A stretch of DNA of 64,000 nucleotides, from contig NC_059477.1 in NCBI RefSeq assembly GCF_018139145.2, positions 31,041,502 to 31,105,501 on the forward strand, given 5' to 3'. Every line of letters starts with the position of its first letter. Positions within the stretch are counted from its first letter, which is position 1. This document shows positions 51,001-59,000 of this stretch, piece by piece. This DNA comes from Gymnogyps californianus. Taxonomy: Eukaryota > Chordata > Aves > Accipitriformes > Cathartidae. The translations under genes were made by a program, and so were the position numbers. The notes beneath the pieces were generated by a model that worked only from the letters and a program-made list of their open reading frames with translations, was not told the DNA's origin and ran no database searches.

Positions 51001-54000
51001 TCGAACTAACAGAAAATACATTACTCTACTTCTACTTTCTGAGAATTGATTGTGTTTGCGGTGTCCATCACAATACTCCGTAGGAAAACTTCGACTAAGC
51101 GCAAGAAGCCAGTGAGCCAAGAAATGAGATACTACAGGGAAACGGGGATATTAAAAGAAACTATCAGAATCCATGAGGTTGGTTATTTAAATTATTTGTG
51201 GGTTTCATTTGTTGTTTTTTTTTTTTCTTCTGATTCTGGAACTCAGAATGCTTCAAAAGCATGAGGGAACCTAGCTAGGCAAAACTCTTCTCTGCAAAGA
51301 GGGAGAGAAATGTAAGAAAGTGTTCAAATCTACAAATTCACAAAGTGTGCCTTTGGAGTTCCCAACGTGCAGGTTCAGAAGCAGTGAGCATGTTTGGAAT
51401 TTTTTGCCAATTTCACGGCAGAAATTGTGTGGCAAAACAAACTTCAACAAATCTGATTTAAAATCTTAAGACTTCCTAAATCTTTTTTGTAAAGCTGAAT
51501 AAAGCAGTGGGAACAGAGCCGTTACAAAGACTGAACTAATTATATGCAAAGTTAAAAAGACACTACTGTGACTGGGATGCTGCCTTTTGTAAGGCATTTT
51601 TTTCTGTCATACTGCTCTAATTCTTTTATTCTACTTCTAATCGCATTCCTTCCCCCCACCTTTAAAACTTGCGAAAAGGAGTAGCCAAACTCTCTAAACA
51701 AACCTATGGTGACAAACTAGCTTTGCACATGTAATGGACCGAATGCTCCACAATGACAGATTGCAGTTTCAAAGCTCCAAGGCTAAGAAAAACTACTGTA
51801 ATTTCTGGAAAATAAATTTTCATAATACAGTCTCCCTAGAATAATATCCTACTTATACAATACATAACCTTGGAAAGTTTACAGAGGTTCTCTGCTCTTT
51901 TAACTATGAAATTTAAATACCTTGATTGCTCGGATAAATCGTGCTTGCAAGCGTCTTCCCAAAAACAGCAGGTGGTCTATAGCTGAAGGAAGAAATTTCT
52001 TGTAAAATTCCTCAGGATCTTCTTTCACCTCTAGTCCTACACAACAATGACTGAAATGGGAAAAAAAAAAAAAGAAAAAAGAAAAAAAAAAATCAGCCTG
52101 AATAGTCGAGGGCCTGTTTGAACAGCTTTGAATGAATGTCACGTCATCGGAGAAGAAATGCTTCACTGGCATGGGACAATTCAACACTGAACAACAGTTA
52201 ACTGCTGTGACTGGCTCCAAGGTAGCTGCCACAAAAGGAAGAGGAATCAGTGGAAGGCTGGAGACAGCAAGTATACTACTACTGTTTATAGCATGTCTCA
52301 GTTTAAAACATATCCAAGGCACTTTCTCCTTTAGCTTCATAGGACCTGTTCAGGCTTGTTCCACATGCTAGGGAAGGGCTCTGATGGTCATAAAGAAAAA
52401 AAAAAAAGGGAAAATAGAAAGGTAGAAGAAAACCTGATAAAGGAAGCCTGATGATGAAGGGGGTGCAGATCAGACAACAAAAATACATATTAAAAAAATA
52501 CTACTTACCACAAAATCTTCAGCGAGTTTGTCTACAACTTTCCTCTAACTGAAGAATACACGTGGGCTAGAAATCAGTTCTTCAGATCTCAGTTTTCTTA
52601 TTTTACTCACCACAAACATGTCGGTCATTTCTGGAAGACTTTTTACAAACTTTTGCACGTTTTACAACAGGGAAGTTTTTCAATTCTGTACTCTGCACTG
52701 ATACTAGTGCAAGAAAAAAGAGTCTTCCTAACTTTTTATAAATTTTGCTTTCTGACATCTTATCTAGGCTTTGTTAGCTTTTTGTGAATGCACACACATA
52801 AAGCTTTGCTTACCAAAGCCCTTGGAAAGCAAATTCTAGGCATGAAGCTGAGATTCATCTAGTTACAAAAGGACATTTTTATAGCTAAAATAAATTTCAG
52901 TTTTCTCTGCAAACTGAAATAGCTTATAGAGGATGATTTAAGTACCACACAACTCTGGTGATATGTATCTTGCATCTCTTAGTGAAATTCCTGGCATTAA
53001 AAATTCATAGTGCAGATATGGCATAAATAAGAGATGGTTGCCCAATTGCTTCATGCCTTAGAATTTTGCTCCGTAGTTAAGCCAAAATCAAGTACAACTT
53101 GGGGAAAATTTGAAACTTATTATTTTTCCTGACATTGAAAACTGAGATGGGATCACTGGGGATTTGAGTTTAAAGTTGTCTTATTTACTAGCTATGAATT
53201 AAACTTAATAATGCCATTCTCACAATATCACTACATCAAGCTATCTAGTCTGTATGAACTGTGTCCTCTATTATGTTTAAAATGTAAATACATATTTAAA
53301 ATAGGTATATTAAATAGATATTTAAATAGAGTCAAGCGAAGCTGTGAGTCAATCAGGCTGAAGATTTTTGCAAGATGAAATCTAAGTAAACAAACTTTTT
53401 AAAATAACTGTAATTCAAAATTAGCAATTACTGGGTAAGAACTGTGACACTGATGAGTACTGTTCACAAAAAAAGGTAAAGCCAATACAAAAACTCTTCC
53501 CACCAAACAGTTTACCCAGCTCAATGAAACACAATGCGAATGAATTAAACAGGACCAATTAGGCTATGCCTGACCCCTCTGCTCTTGACTGCTCCCTGCA
53601 CTTTAACCCTGGCCTTTCCTGAACAACAAGCCTTGTTCTGGATGGGAGCCAATGTATTACAGCTTGAAAAGAAAAAGAGCAAGATGAAAGGCCAGAAAGA
53701 AAACAAGAAGAAAACTTCTTAGCAATTTTTTTTTTTACCTTAGTATCTCTGCTAGCTGGGCAGCAGTAGCCCAGCCTCCATGCAGTCGAGAGTGGTCTTG
53801 TCTAAGGACGAGCATGCAGTACCGAGTAAGATCATAACCGTATATATCTTGCTTAATTTTTTTGGATTCTTCACATCCCAAGGAAGCACTATTTAAAATT
53901 CCTGTGGGAAGAAAGCAGGAGAGAGACAAAGAGGAGCATAAGATTCTGATGTGCAAGATTTTTTTTTTTTTTCCTTTTTCCAAAACGTAAGAGGAAGATG

Positions 54001-54849
54001 TGTACACAGAGCCAAGATTAAGGTAATTCTAAAAGTGCTAACAACAGCATAAAATATTTTGTCAGCATTTTTCACTCCTACAGCTACAATCCATTTGTTA
54101 GATTTGGGAAGGATAGCTAAACTGAGGTTTCCATTTTCTCATTACACATTTAGTAGTAAAACATACATTACCTGGGATATAGCCCATTTGTAGGAGTTTC
54201 CTAGGCCAGATAAAACCACAACCACTGTGAAACATATAGCTTCCTTATAATTACATCCCAATTTAGAACAGGACCTAACTTGTTTCTACTGTTTCTATGA
54301 GCAGTGGCTATGTGGCAAAAGGAAAGACAGGGGGAGTCACACAGGAGCTTGCAATGACATTTCTATGTTAAGACTTAAAAATTGAATACTGATGGACCAC
54401 TCCGGCTCTCTACCCAAAAGCACTGGGAGAAATTACTTGACCAAGTGTAAGATCCTTGCCCACATCAGCAGGGGGCTTACAAACACGGTGACAGCTGAGA
54501 GGGAGAAAAGACTTCCCCTCCATTTGCTCCCCAGCTCCTCCTCCTTATTGTTGCCAAGCCAAATGCCACTTCAGTGCCACTCTCAAGAAAAGCCGTAATA
54601 TCAACCTTACAGAGTGTCCAGCCTTGCCAAAAATATTCAGAAAAACTTTCTGTATTTAAGAAGGCAGAAGGAACAAGCACTGTCCATACTTCACTACCTC
54701 ATCCTTTTATTGTAGAAACAGTATTAATTACCCTTTAACTTCAGAAGTAGCAGGGGGATGTCCTGTTCTCTGCTCTCAGTGACCTGAGCAGCTAAGGCCA
54801 GTACGCGGGGGTCTGCAGCTGCCAACCCCGTGCTGGGCACGTTGGCCAT
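35818..54849 (-). CDS. IQCB1: IQ motif-containing protein B1 (nephrocystin-5), complete, 13 coding exons
   Basis: The protein works at the primary-cilium base and photoreceptor connecting cilium. In mammals it binds calmodulin, CEP290 and RPGR and is needed for ciliogenesis; loss causes Senior-Loken syndrome. Joining exons 54732-54849, 53739-53901, 51921-52050, 49591-49684, 48426-48525, 47882-48054, 45116-45228, 43889-43998, 38838-38980, 38265-38413, 37675-37803, 37139-37295 and 35818-36047 gives 1,809 bases in one frame: 602 residues and a stop, against 598 in human. All junctions are GT-AG and in phase. Residues 1-297 form the helical N-terminal region. IQ motifs lie near 302-319, 325-345, 394-413 and 424-443. 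The C-terminal LFIGG motif of the human protein is kept. The start ATG follows an in-frame TGA twelve codons upstream. No frameshift or nonsense codon was seen. The gene is head to head with EAF2, as in mammals. Confidence 0.97.
37139..37295 (-). CDS. IQCB1: IQCB1 coding exon 12 (residues 475-526)
   Basis: Acceptor TCCTCCAG|GCTTCC, donor TAATGA|GTATGT. It encodes SEEMSKELHMQAQEKLAQFL and RRETLLAQVNTNVELLM, aligned to human SRELHAQAQERLQHYFMGRA and ALIAQISTNVEQLMK. Confidence 0.95.
37675..37803 (-). CDS. IQCB1: IQCB1 coding exon 11 (residues 432-474)
   Basis: Acceptor TTTGCAAAG|GCTTG, donor CATCCG|GTCTGT. It encodes ACKFLEKRRRRRPLSPWKDP, completing the basic part of the fourth IQ motif, and LTDEQRLALQQKVDDYIKLH, matching human ELTDARRVELKKRVDDYVRR. 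Confidence 0.95.
38265..38413 (-). CDS. IQCB1: IQCB1 coding exon 10 (residues 382-431), third IQ motif
   Basis: Acceptor TTTGTAG|GTCAGG, donor AGAGCA|GTAAGT. It encodes GKSALTIQRFWRGYRARRNF, an IQxxxRGxxxR motif. It then begins the fourth motif with YKAAVVIQRA. The exon ends on a codon boundary. Confidence 0.96.
38838..38980 (-). CDS. IQCB1: IQCB1 coding exon 9 (residues 334-381)
   Basis: Acceptor TATTGCAG|AGCTAA, donor CATGCCA|GTATGA. It encodes KKQKEDEALKLQMQLQRQRA and MRLFHERQLALLEIIHA, a highly charged, helix-forming linker between the two pairs of IQ motifs. It is nearly identical to human KLQLQLQRQRAMRL. Confidence 0.96.
39753..39787 (+). repeat. AT-rich direct repeat, period 20
   Basis: ACTAACATATTAATA occurs twice, at 39,753 and 39,773, inside an AT-rich stretch in IQCB1 intron 8. 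It is a small local duplication with no function seen. Confidence 0.85.
42735..43820 (+). mobile_element. CR1 LINE fragment, degraded, with reverse-transcriptase remnant
   Basis: A plus-strand frame at 42,770-43,027 contains QHRFITGKSCLTSLTAF, DDMTGSVDEGRAVDVIFLDF and VSH, the CR1 reverse-transcriptase region, followed by a stop. Downstream DNA still reads like the 3' part of CR1: GGACCTGGGGTTCCTGGTGG, CTCCATCCTTGGAGACCTCC and GGATTAGATGACC, then a CTGTGA-type terminus. The coding parts are joined with deletions and interrupted by stops, so it is a dead copy. It lies in IQCB1 intron 8, antisense to the gene, with its 3' end about 70 bp from the exon 8 donor. The 5' limit is approximate. Confidence 0.85.
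43889..43998 (-). CDS. IQCB1: IQCB1 coding exon 8 (residues 298-333), first IQ motifs
   Basis: Acceptor AATTTCAG|AGGCAG, donor GCTTCAG|GTAAAC. It encodes HQAACIIQAMWRGFQTRKRL, a canonical IQxxxRGxxxR calmodulin-binding motif, and the start of a second one (AVTTLQRSF). A CR1 fragment ends only about 70 bp beyond the donor. Confidence 0.96.
44493..44509 (+). repeat. A17 homopolymer in IQCB1 intron 7
   Basis: A run of seventeen A bases preceded by an A/T-rich stretch. No retroposed transcript was recognised next to it. Confidence 0.85.
45116..45228 (-). CDS. IQCB1: IQCB1 coding exon 7 (residues 260-297)
   Basis: Acceptor CTCTTAG|GATTA, donor GTGCAG|GTGCTG. It encodes GLKGLLSKQWTGKGFDRDLS and QLLDLLYLEQSS, aligned to human GLRRLLSKQETGTEFSQELR. 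The 3' part is the least conserved of the gene. The exon ends on a codon boundary. Confidence 0.92.
47882..48054 (-). CDS. IQCB1: IQCB1 coding exon 6 (residues 202-259)
   Basis: The chosen acceptor is CCTTTTAAAG|TTCTG, behind a T17 tract. It keeps the frame and encodes SSVLLQVDEETLHSVLDELV, aligned to human SGDLLRIGRKALYSILDEVI. A CAG 16 bases further in looks like an acceptor but would shift the frame. It continues VIGNAATKLLLLVAKFCKQL and ends ARYKG with donor ACAAAG|GTTTGT. Confidence 0.93.
48070..48086 (+). repeat. A17 run forming the polypyrimidine tract of the IQCB1 exon 6 acceptor
   Basis: On the minus strand this is T17 followed by GCCTTCCTTTTAAAG and exon 6. It supports the acceptor chosen at 48,055/48,054. 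Length changes here could influence splicing, but that is inference. Confidence 0.8.
48426..48525 (-). CDS. IQCB1: IQCB1 coding exon 5 (residues 169-201)
   Basis: Acceptor TTTTGCAG|TACTGC, donor GTCAATAG|GTTAGT. It encodes VLQNDHFLQLLITDDVETAI and MMSVLHNILRVN, matching human VLQSDHFLHLLQADNVQIGS. The exon ends with two bases of a codon. Confidence 0.94.
49591..49684 (-). CDS. IQCB1: IQCB1 coding exon 4 (residues 138-168)
   Basis: Acceptor GTTTAG|GATGAAG, donor CATGCG|GTAAGG. It encodes DEEKQDFLCWFQTVTDAICW then LFGGHIQLAAC, matching human EEKDELLHFFQIVTDSLFWL and LGGHVELIQN. One base is carried into exon 5. Confidence 0.94.
51921..52050 (-). CDS. IQCB1: IQCB1 coding exon 3 (residues 94-137)
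   Basis: Acceptor CATTTCAG|TCATTG, donor ATCAAG|GTATTT. It encodes SHCCVGLEVKEDPEEFYKKF and LGRRLQARFIRAIK, close to human HCCVGLEPGEDAEEFYNELL. It ends on a codon boundary. A purine-pyrimidine simple tract lies just before the acceptor. Confidence 0.95.
53739..53901 (-). CDS. IQCB1: IQCB1 coding exon 2 (residues 40-94)
   Basis: Acceptor CCCACAG|GAATT, donor CTAAG|GTAAAA. It encodes the conserved block KKIKQDIYGYDLTRYCMLVL and then HSRLHGGWATAAQLAEIL. The last codon is shared with exon 3 as AG|T. Confidence 0.95.
54732..54849 (-). CDS. IQCB1: IQCB1 coding exon 1 (residues 1-39)
   Basis: Starts at ATG and encodes ADPRVLALAAQVTESREQD, aligning with human TDPRILSIAAEVAKSPEQN. It ends LLLLKLK with donor AAAGG|GTAATT, leaving one base in the next codon. 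The first ten residues differ from human. An in-frame TGA twelve codons upstream makes this ATG the only reasonable start. Confidence 0.93.
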
Positions 54850-55401
54850 AGGAAACAGAGAGAGGCCCGCAATACCATCTATTCAAGCCTCTCTCCCTTT
54901 TTACTTGTTTCGGTACAGGCGTGGGGTCCTTGAGCCACTACTTCCATCAAACCTCCAGCTCCTGTACCATCAGCTGGAAGCTGACGCTCCGCTCTGCGCC
55001 TCGGGCTGCAGGTCTCCCCCTGAGGAAACAAACAAACATGGAGGAAGCCCCATCCACGCTCCCTTCACGTCGCCTCTCGAGGCCGCGGGCAGCGGGACCG
55101 GCTCTGCCAGCAGCGCAGGGCTCCAGCAGGGCAGCCCCAGAGAGGCCCCACGGGGCGGGCAGCGTGAGAGGCCTCCCTGAGGGCCGCCAGCATCACCTCA
55201 GCCACGGGCGGGAGGGGGGCGGAAGGGGCCGCGGAAGGGCGCTGCCCGCCAGCAGGGCGGCGAGGGAGAGGTGTCCTCTCCCACCAGAGTCGCCTCAGTG
55301 CCCCCACGGCCTCCGCTAGTGGCGGTCTCGATGCCACGGAGCCCCCGGGACCAGGGTCCCCACGAGTGGGGCCGTCAGGGACGCTCTGAGGGACGCCCCT
55401 T

Positions 55402-55415
55402 CCCCCCCCCCCCCC
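55402..55415 (+). repeat. C14 homopolymer in the promoter CpG island
   Basis: Fourteen C bases in a row, followed by GACCCC. On the minus strand this is a G-run. It is a likely site of length error and of non-B DNA structure. Confidence 0.9.
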
Positions 55416-55589
55416 GACCCCTCTCACCGCCGCGCGGGGGCTCCCCCACTTCGGGGGAGGGGGGGGGATTGGAAGACTGAACCCGCCAGCTCTAACCCGA
55501 CCGCTCCCCCACACCCCCCTCCCCTCACAGCTGTGTGGTCGCGGCCGCTCTCCACCAACCAGAGCTCTCCCCTGAGGGAGGAGGGTCTC

Positions 55590-55597
55590 ATTTGCAT
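55590..55597. promoter_or_regulatory. Octamer motif ATTTGCAT
   Basis: This perfect POU-domain octamer is read as ATGCAAAT on the minus strand. It is surrounded by GC-rich DNA between IQCB1 and EAF2, where an AT-rich octamer is unlikely to be compositional. Factor binding is inferred from the motif only. Confidence 0.55.
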
Positions 55598-55664
55598 ATC
55601 CGCGTGCGGGCTGGCGCCTCCGACACTTCCACTCGTGGAAATCTACAGAGGGCCGCCTCGCCGC

Positions 55665-55669
55665 CCAAT
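55665..55669 (+). promoter_or_regulatory. CCAAT box
   Basis: CCGCCCAATCCAAAC contains the NF-Y-type CCAATC core. It lies about 70 bp from the octamer and 240 bp upstream of the EAF2 ATG. CCAAT boxes are common in bidirectional CpG-island promoters. Confidence 0.5.
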
Positions 55670-55832
55670 CCAAACCCACGCTGCCCGTGACGCGCCGCTC
55701 GAAGGGGAGGGGCTCCGCCGGCGGCGGCCAGTGGGAGCTCGGGTAGGCAGGGCCTATCCCGGCGGGGGGGGGCGGGGGTGGGCGCGTCCACCGTCCGTGG
55801 GGGTGCGTGGGCGTGTCCGGGCGGTGCGAGGG

Positions 55833-55913
55833 ATGTTCGGCGACGACGGCGGCGGCGGCGGTAGCCGCCCGGGCTCGCCATGGTCTGAGGGGCGGTCTGA
55901 GGCGCTGCGATGA
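55833..55913 (+). other. Upstream ORF overlapping the EAF2 start codon
   Basis: An ATG at 55,833 opens a 26-codon frame with a glycine run from a GGC repeat (MFGDDGGGGGSRPGSPWSEG and six more residues). It ends in TGA at 55,911-55,913, overlapping the EAF2 ATG as ATGA. A second ATG at 55,880 gives the two-codon frame ATG GTC TGA. If the messenger starts upstream of 55,833, both could limit EAF2 translation or feed reinitiation. The transcription start is not known from sequence. Confidence 0.5.
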
Positions 55914-56012
55914 ACGGAGCGGTCCCGTCGCTTTTCGACCCCAAGGAGCGGGTGTTGAAGCTGGGCGAGACCTTCGAGAAGCAGCCGCGCTGCGCCTTCC
56001 ACACCGTCCGCT
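55910..56012 (+). CDS. EAF2: EAF2 coding exon 1 (residues 1-34)
   Basis: Encodes a variable start ([10 protein letters not shown]) and then [20 protein letters not shown] and HTVR. The donor is CGCT|GTGAGC, with one base carried over. The upstream ORF stop overlaps the ATG. Confidence 0.95.
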
Positions 56013-59000
56013 GTGAGCGTGGGGCTGGGGCAACCTCTCAGGGGAGCGCTGGGACCGGCGTGGGGGCCCGGGTGCCGCCGGACGGCGGCACCCGGGCCCC
56101 CACGCCGGTCCCAGCGCTCCCCTGAGGGGCGGGGAGGCTGGCTGAGCAGGTGCTGCGCCCCGGCTTGGCCTTACTCGTAGGCCCGGCGACCGGGAGCGGA
56201 GAGTGGGTCGGAGCAGGCCCGGGCGGGTATGGGTGTGAGGGAGGGTATTGGCTCGGCAGGCGGCCGGGCGCTGGAGGAGGAGAAGGGAGCTGAAATATTA
56301 ATCAGCTGCACAGGTAGAGCCCGGGAAGCCGAAATGAGTTGGCCACCTTCGTCCCGGGATTCTGGGGCACACCTGGGAACCCAGTCCCTATGGCTGGGGT
56401 GCTGGTTCGGGATTTCGGGAGCAATGCGGTGCAGATCAGGTTTCAGTTGCTCCTGGGAGCATGTTGCTGGTGAGGTGTACGGCCATTGTATCCCAGCACT
56501 GCCCCTCGCTACTTTCTGGGCGCTAGCTTCGCTTTTTACACCTTCTGCATCTGGCATACTGTCTCGATGCGGTTCTGTTGAAAACCGAACTAGGCTGAAG
56601 CTCTGGCTTTGTCCTCTTTCCTTGCGCTTAGTTTTTAGAAGTTAAGTACAATTCAGCAATCAAAGGTTAAAGGCAGTATTAATCACAAAGCTAGTATACC
56701 CTCCCTGAGTACATAATTACTATCTAGAGAGGTGTGTGCTCAAAGATTCTGAGAGTAGCTAGGAAACAAATGCTCTCAGGATTATAGTTCTGGTAATTTA
56801 GGACTGCTGCTTCTGGTTTTGATGTCTCATTATTTATAGACTGATCCCCAAGATTCAGTCTCACGTACGTTCTCTGGAGAATGCCCCGTATGCTTTCACG
56901 CAGTGCAGCGAGATGGGTAATGTGCTTTCTGTGAGCAAATGGAATGGCACTTAGTAGGATTGCCTGCAACTGTGGGAGGGGAGGAGAGGGGACGGAGCGG
57001 GCAAAAGCTATAAATGGATTTAAACAAATGCTGTAACTTGAAATTTACCCTAATTTTAAAGGGGACTAAAAACCACGTCTGGCACCTCCTACCCTTGCGA
57101 TTTCTTGCTGACTCCTGTAATTCAATGATTTATTCTGAAATCTGTTTTGAAATCTCTCTTCGTTTCCAACAAATGAGACATAGAAACTGGCACGTTCATC
57201 AGTTCTGTCAAACGCACATGCAAAAATATCCTTCTCTGACACCTGAAGTTTTTGTTAACAAATGAGTAAAGGGGAAGACATCTGCTGGTTAAGATCAGAA
57301 GTCTGTTTATGGATACTGGAATCGGTATCTTAATTTTCTAAAGTATTAACCACCCAGTGGCTGTATATTAAAGCAAAAATTCTCTAATTCGGTGAGAAAC
57401 TTTGGAACTGTTGTACGCTTATCCCTGTAAGACGACATGTGAGGTTTTGCCGTAAACAAGGTTAGCAGGGGCTGTTACCTGTGTCTTAGCTCAAAGCCTT
57501 CTGCTGCCTGCATAGTCCTGCCCACCAGCTCTTGAAGCTTGGTTTTCTTGCCTGGTTGGTGCGCAAGCTGGAGCCACGGTTCCCAGCTGTGGTCTGTGCC
57601 GCCTGGCCCATGGGTTGCAGGCAGTGTTACTGCACTGGGAAGCTCCCCAGCCGTAACAGAGTGCTGCCGTCGATGTGACAGGTTGCGAGGCAAGGAGCAC
57701 GTGCCGTCTAAGGGGTCCCCTTACGCGGCTGGTCCCTCCGTGCCTGTCTTCAGCTGCAACAGGGTGCTGCTCCCCAGTGTGCGAGGCAGGGCACCAGACA
57801 TCCCCAGGGTGCAAGCCTGGCCCTGCGCCTGCGTTTGCTGGAACCATGGGTTCCAACCCACATATGTTACCACGTGCCTTGCAGAGCCTCTTGATGCCGT
57901 CCTATCTCCGTACATCTGTGCGGGCAGGGCTTTTAGCTGTAGCCCTTCCCGATTCATTTGTGGCGGAAATAATATTTTATAGATAATGGTATGTTATATA
58001 GCTGCAGTGCTGATGCCTGAACACATGCTCATTTTCAGTGTCTCAGATTTTTGAAAAGGACCAGAAATTGATGTCTTCTTTTGTTTAAAACTTATTTTAA
58101 TCAATACTTTAGATGTTGAAAAAGACAAAAAGGAAATTAATATTTAATTAGGAAGTAATTTCACTTTTGACAAAAATACTGAAACGCAAGTTTTGGTCAG
58201 CTTCTGACATGCATGTTGTAGTAAAATCAGAAATGGATACAGAAATGGATATTGAGGATTGATGTTGTTCTTTGCATTTTCAGTCACTTGTCTACATCTC
58301 CCATGTTTGGGATCAACATTTTCAACAATTATTTACTGATCTTTCTGAAAGTAATTATGTGAGGATTTATCTTTTGAAATATAACACAGCTTGTTCAGCC
58401 TCTTTATCCGTTAAAACATAAAAGCATTTTTCTAATTTTAACCGAAAGGTTTTAACACTTACAGTGAATCTTGAGAAAACCATCTTGACTTTGAATTCTA
58501 CTGACTTATGGAATAATCTGCTCAGGGAAATGGTAGATGATACACTAGCAAAAAAGGATTTAATTTAATAGCCTCCAACTGCAATTAAAAGGTGTCTACA
58601 TTTATAAGATTCCTGAAAAGCCTGTAAATAATCCAGTTTGGTTTTGTATTTAGATGACTTTAAGCCTGCATCTATTGATATGTCCTGTGAAGGAGACCTT
58701 GAAGTTGGCAAAGGTGAACAGGTGACAATCACACTGCCAAATATTGAGGTGAGTGGGGTGGCTGAGTAGTGGTGGGCCTGAGGGAATGATGTATTTTGTT
58801 GTCATAAGTATATATTGAATATAGAAGGATATGAAGTTTCAGTGCTGCTTCAGATGTGCTTGTGTGATTTTTAGAGTAGAAAAACAATTGCTCTAAGAAT
58901 GTAAAATTACAAAAGACCTAAAGTTTAAACAGCTGTGCTGTAACTTTAAGTGTATTCACTGCATTGGAAATATGCTGTAGGATGACCCAGAAGTGTTGCG

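Larger units (their letters stand above)
54850..55909. promoter_or_regulatory. Bidirectional promoter of IQCB1 and EAF2
   Basis: The 1,060 bp between the two start codons are GC-rich and CpG-dense, especially from about 54,960. IQCB1 is read leftward and EAF2 rightward. The stretch contains an ATTTGCAT octamer (55,590-55,597), a CCAAT box (55,665-55,669) and G-rich Sp1-like runs near 55,760-55,790. No TATA box is evident. The same head-to-head arrangement exists in mammals. Untranslated first exons of both genes should lie here, but their ends cannot be fixed from sequence. Confidence 0.85.

Noticed and set aside
55065..56033. A 322-codon open frame on the minus strand
   Set aside because: It runs through the shared promoter and antisense to EAF2 exon 1. 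Its composition is that of GC-rich DNA and no homology is recognised.
57491..57986. Overlapping open frames of 100-147 codons on both strands in EAF2 intron 1
   Set aside because: No homology, no splice context and they overlap one another on both strands. Treated as chance.
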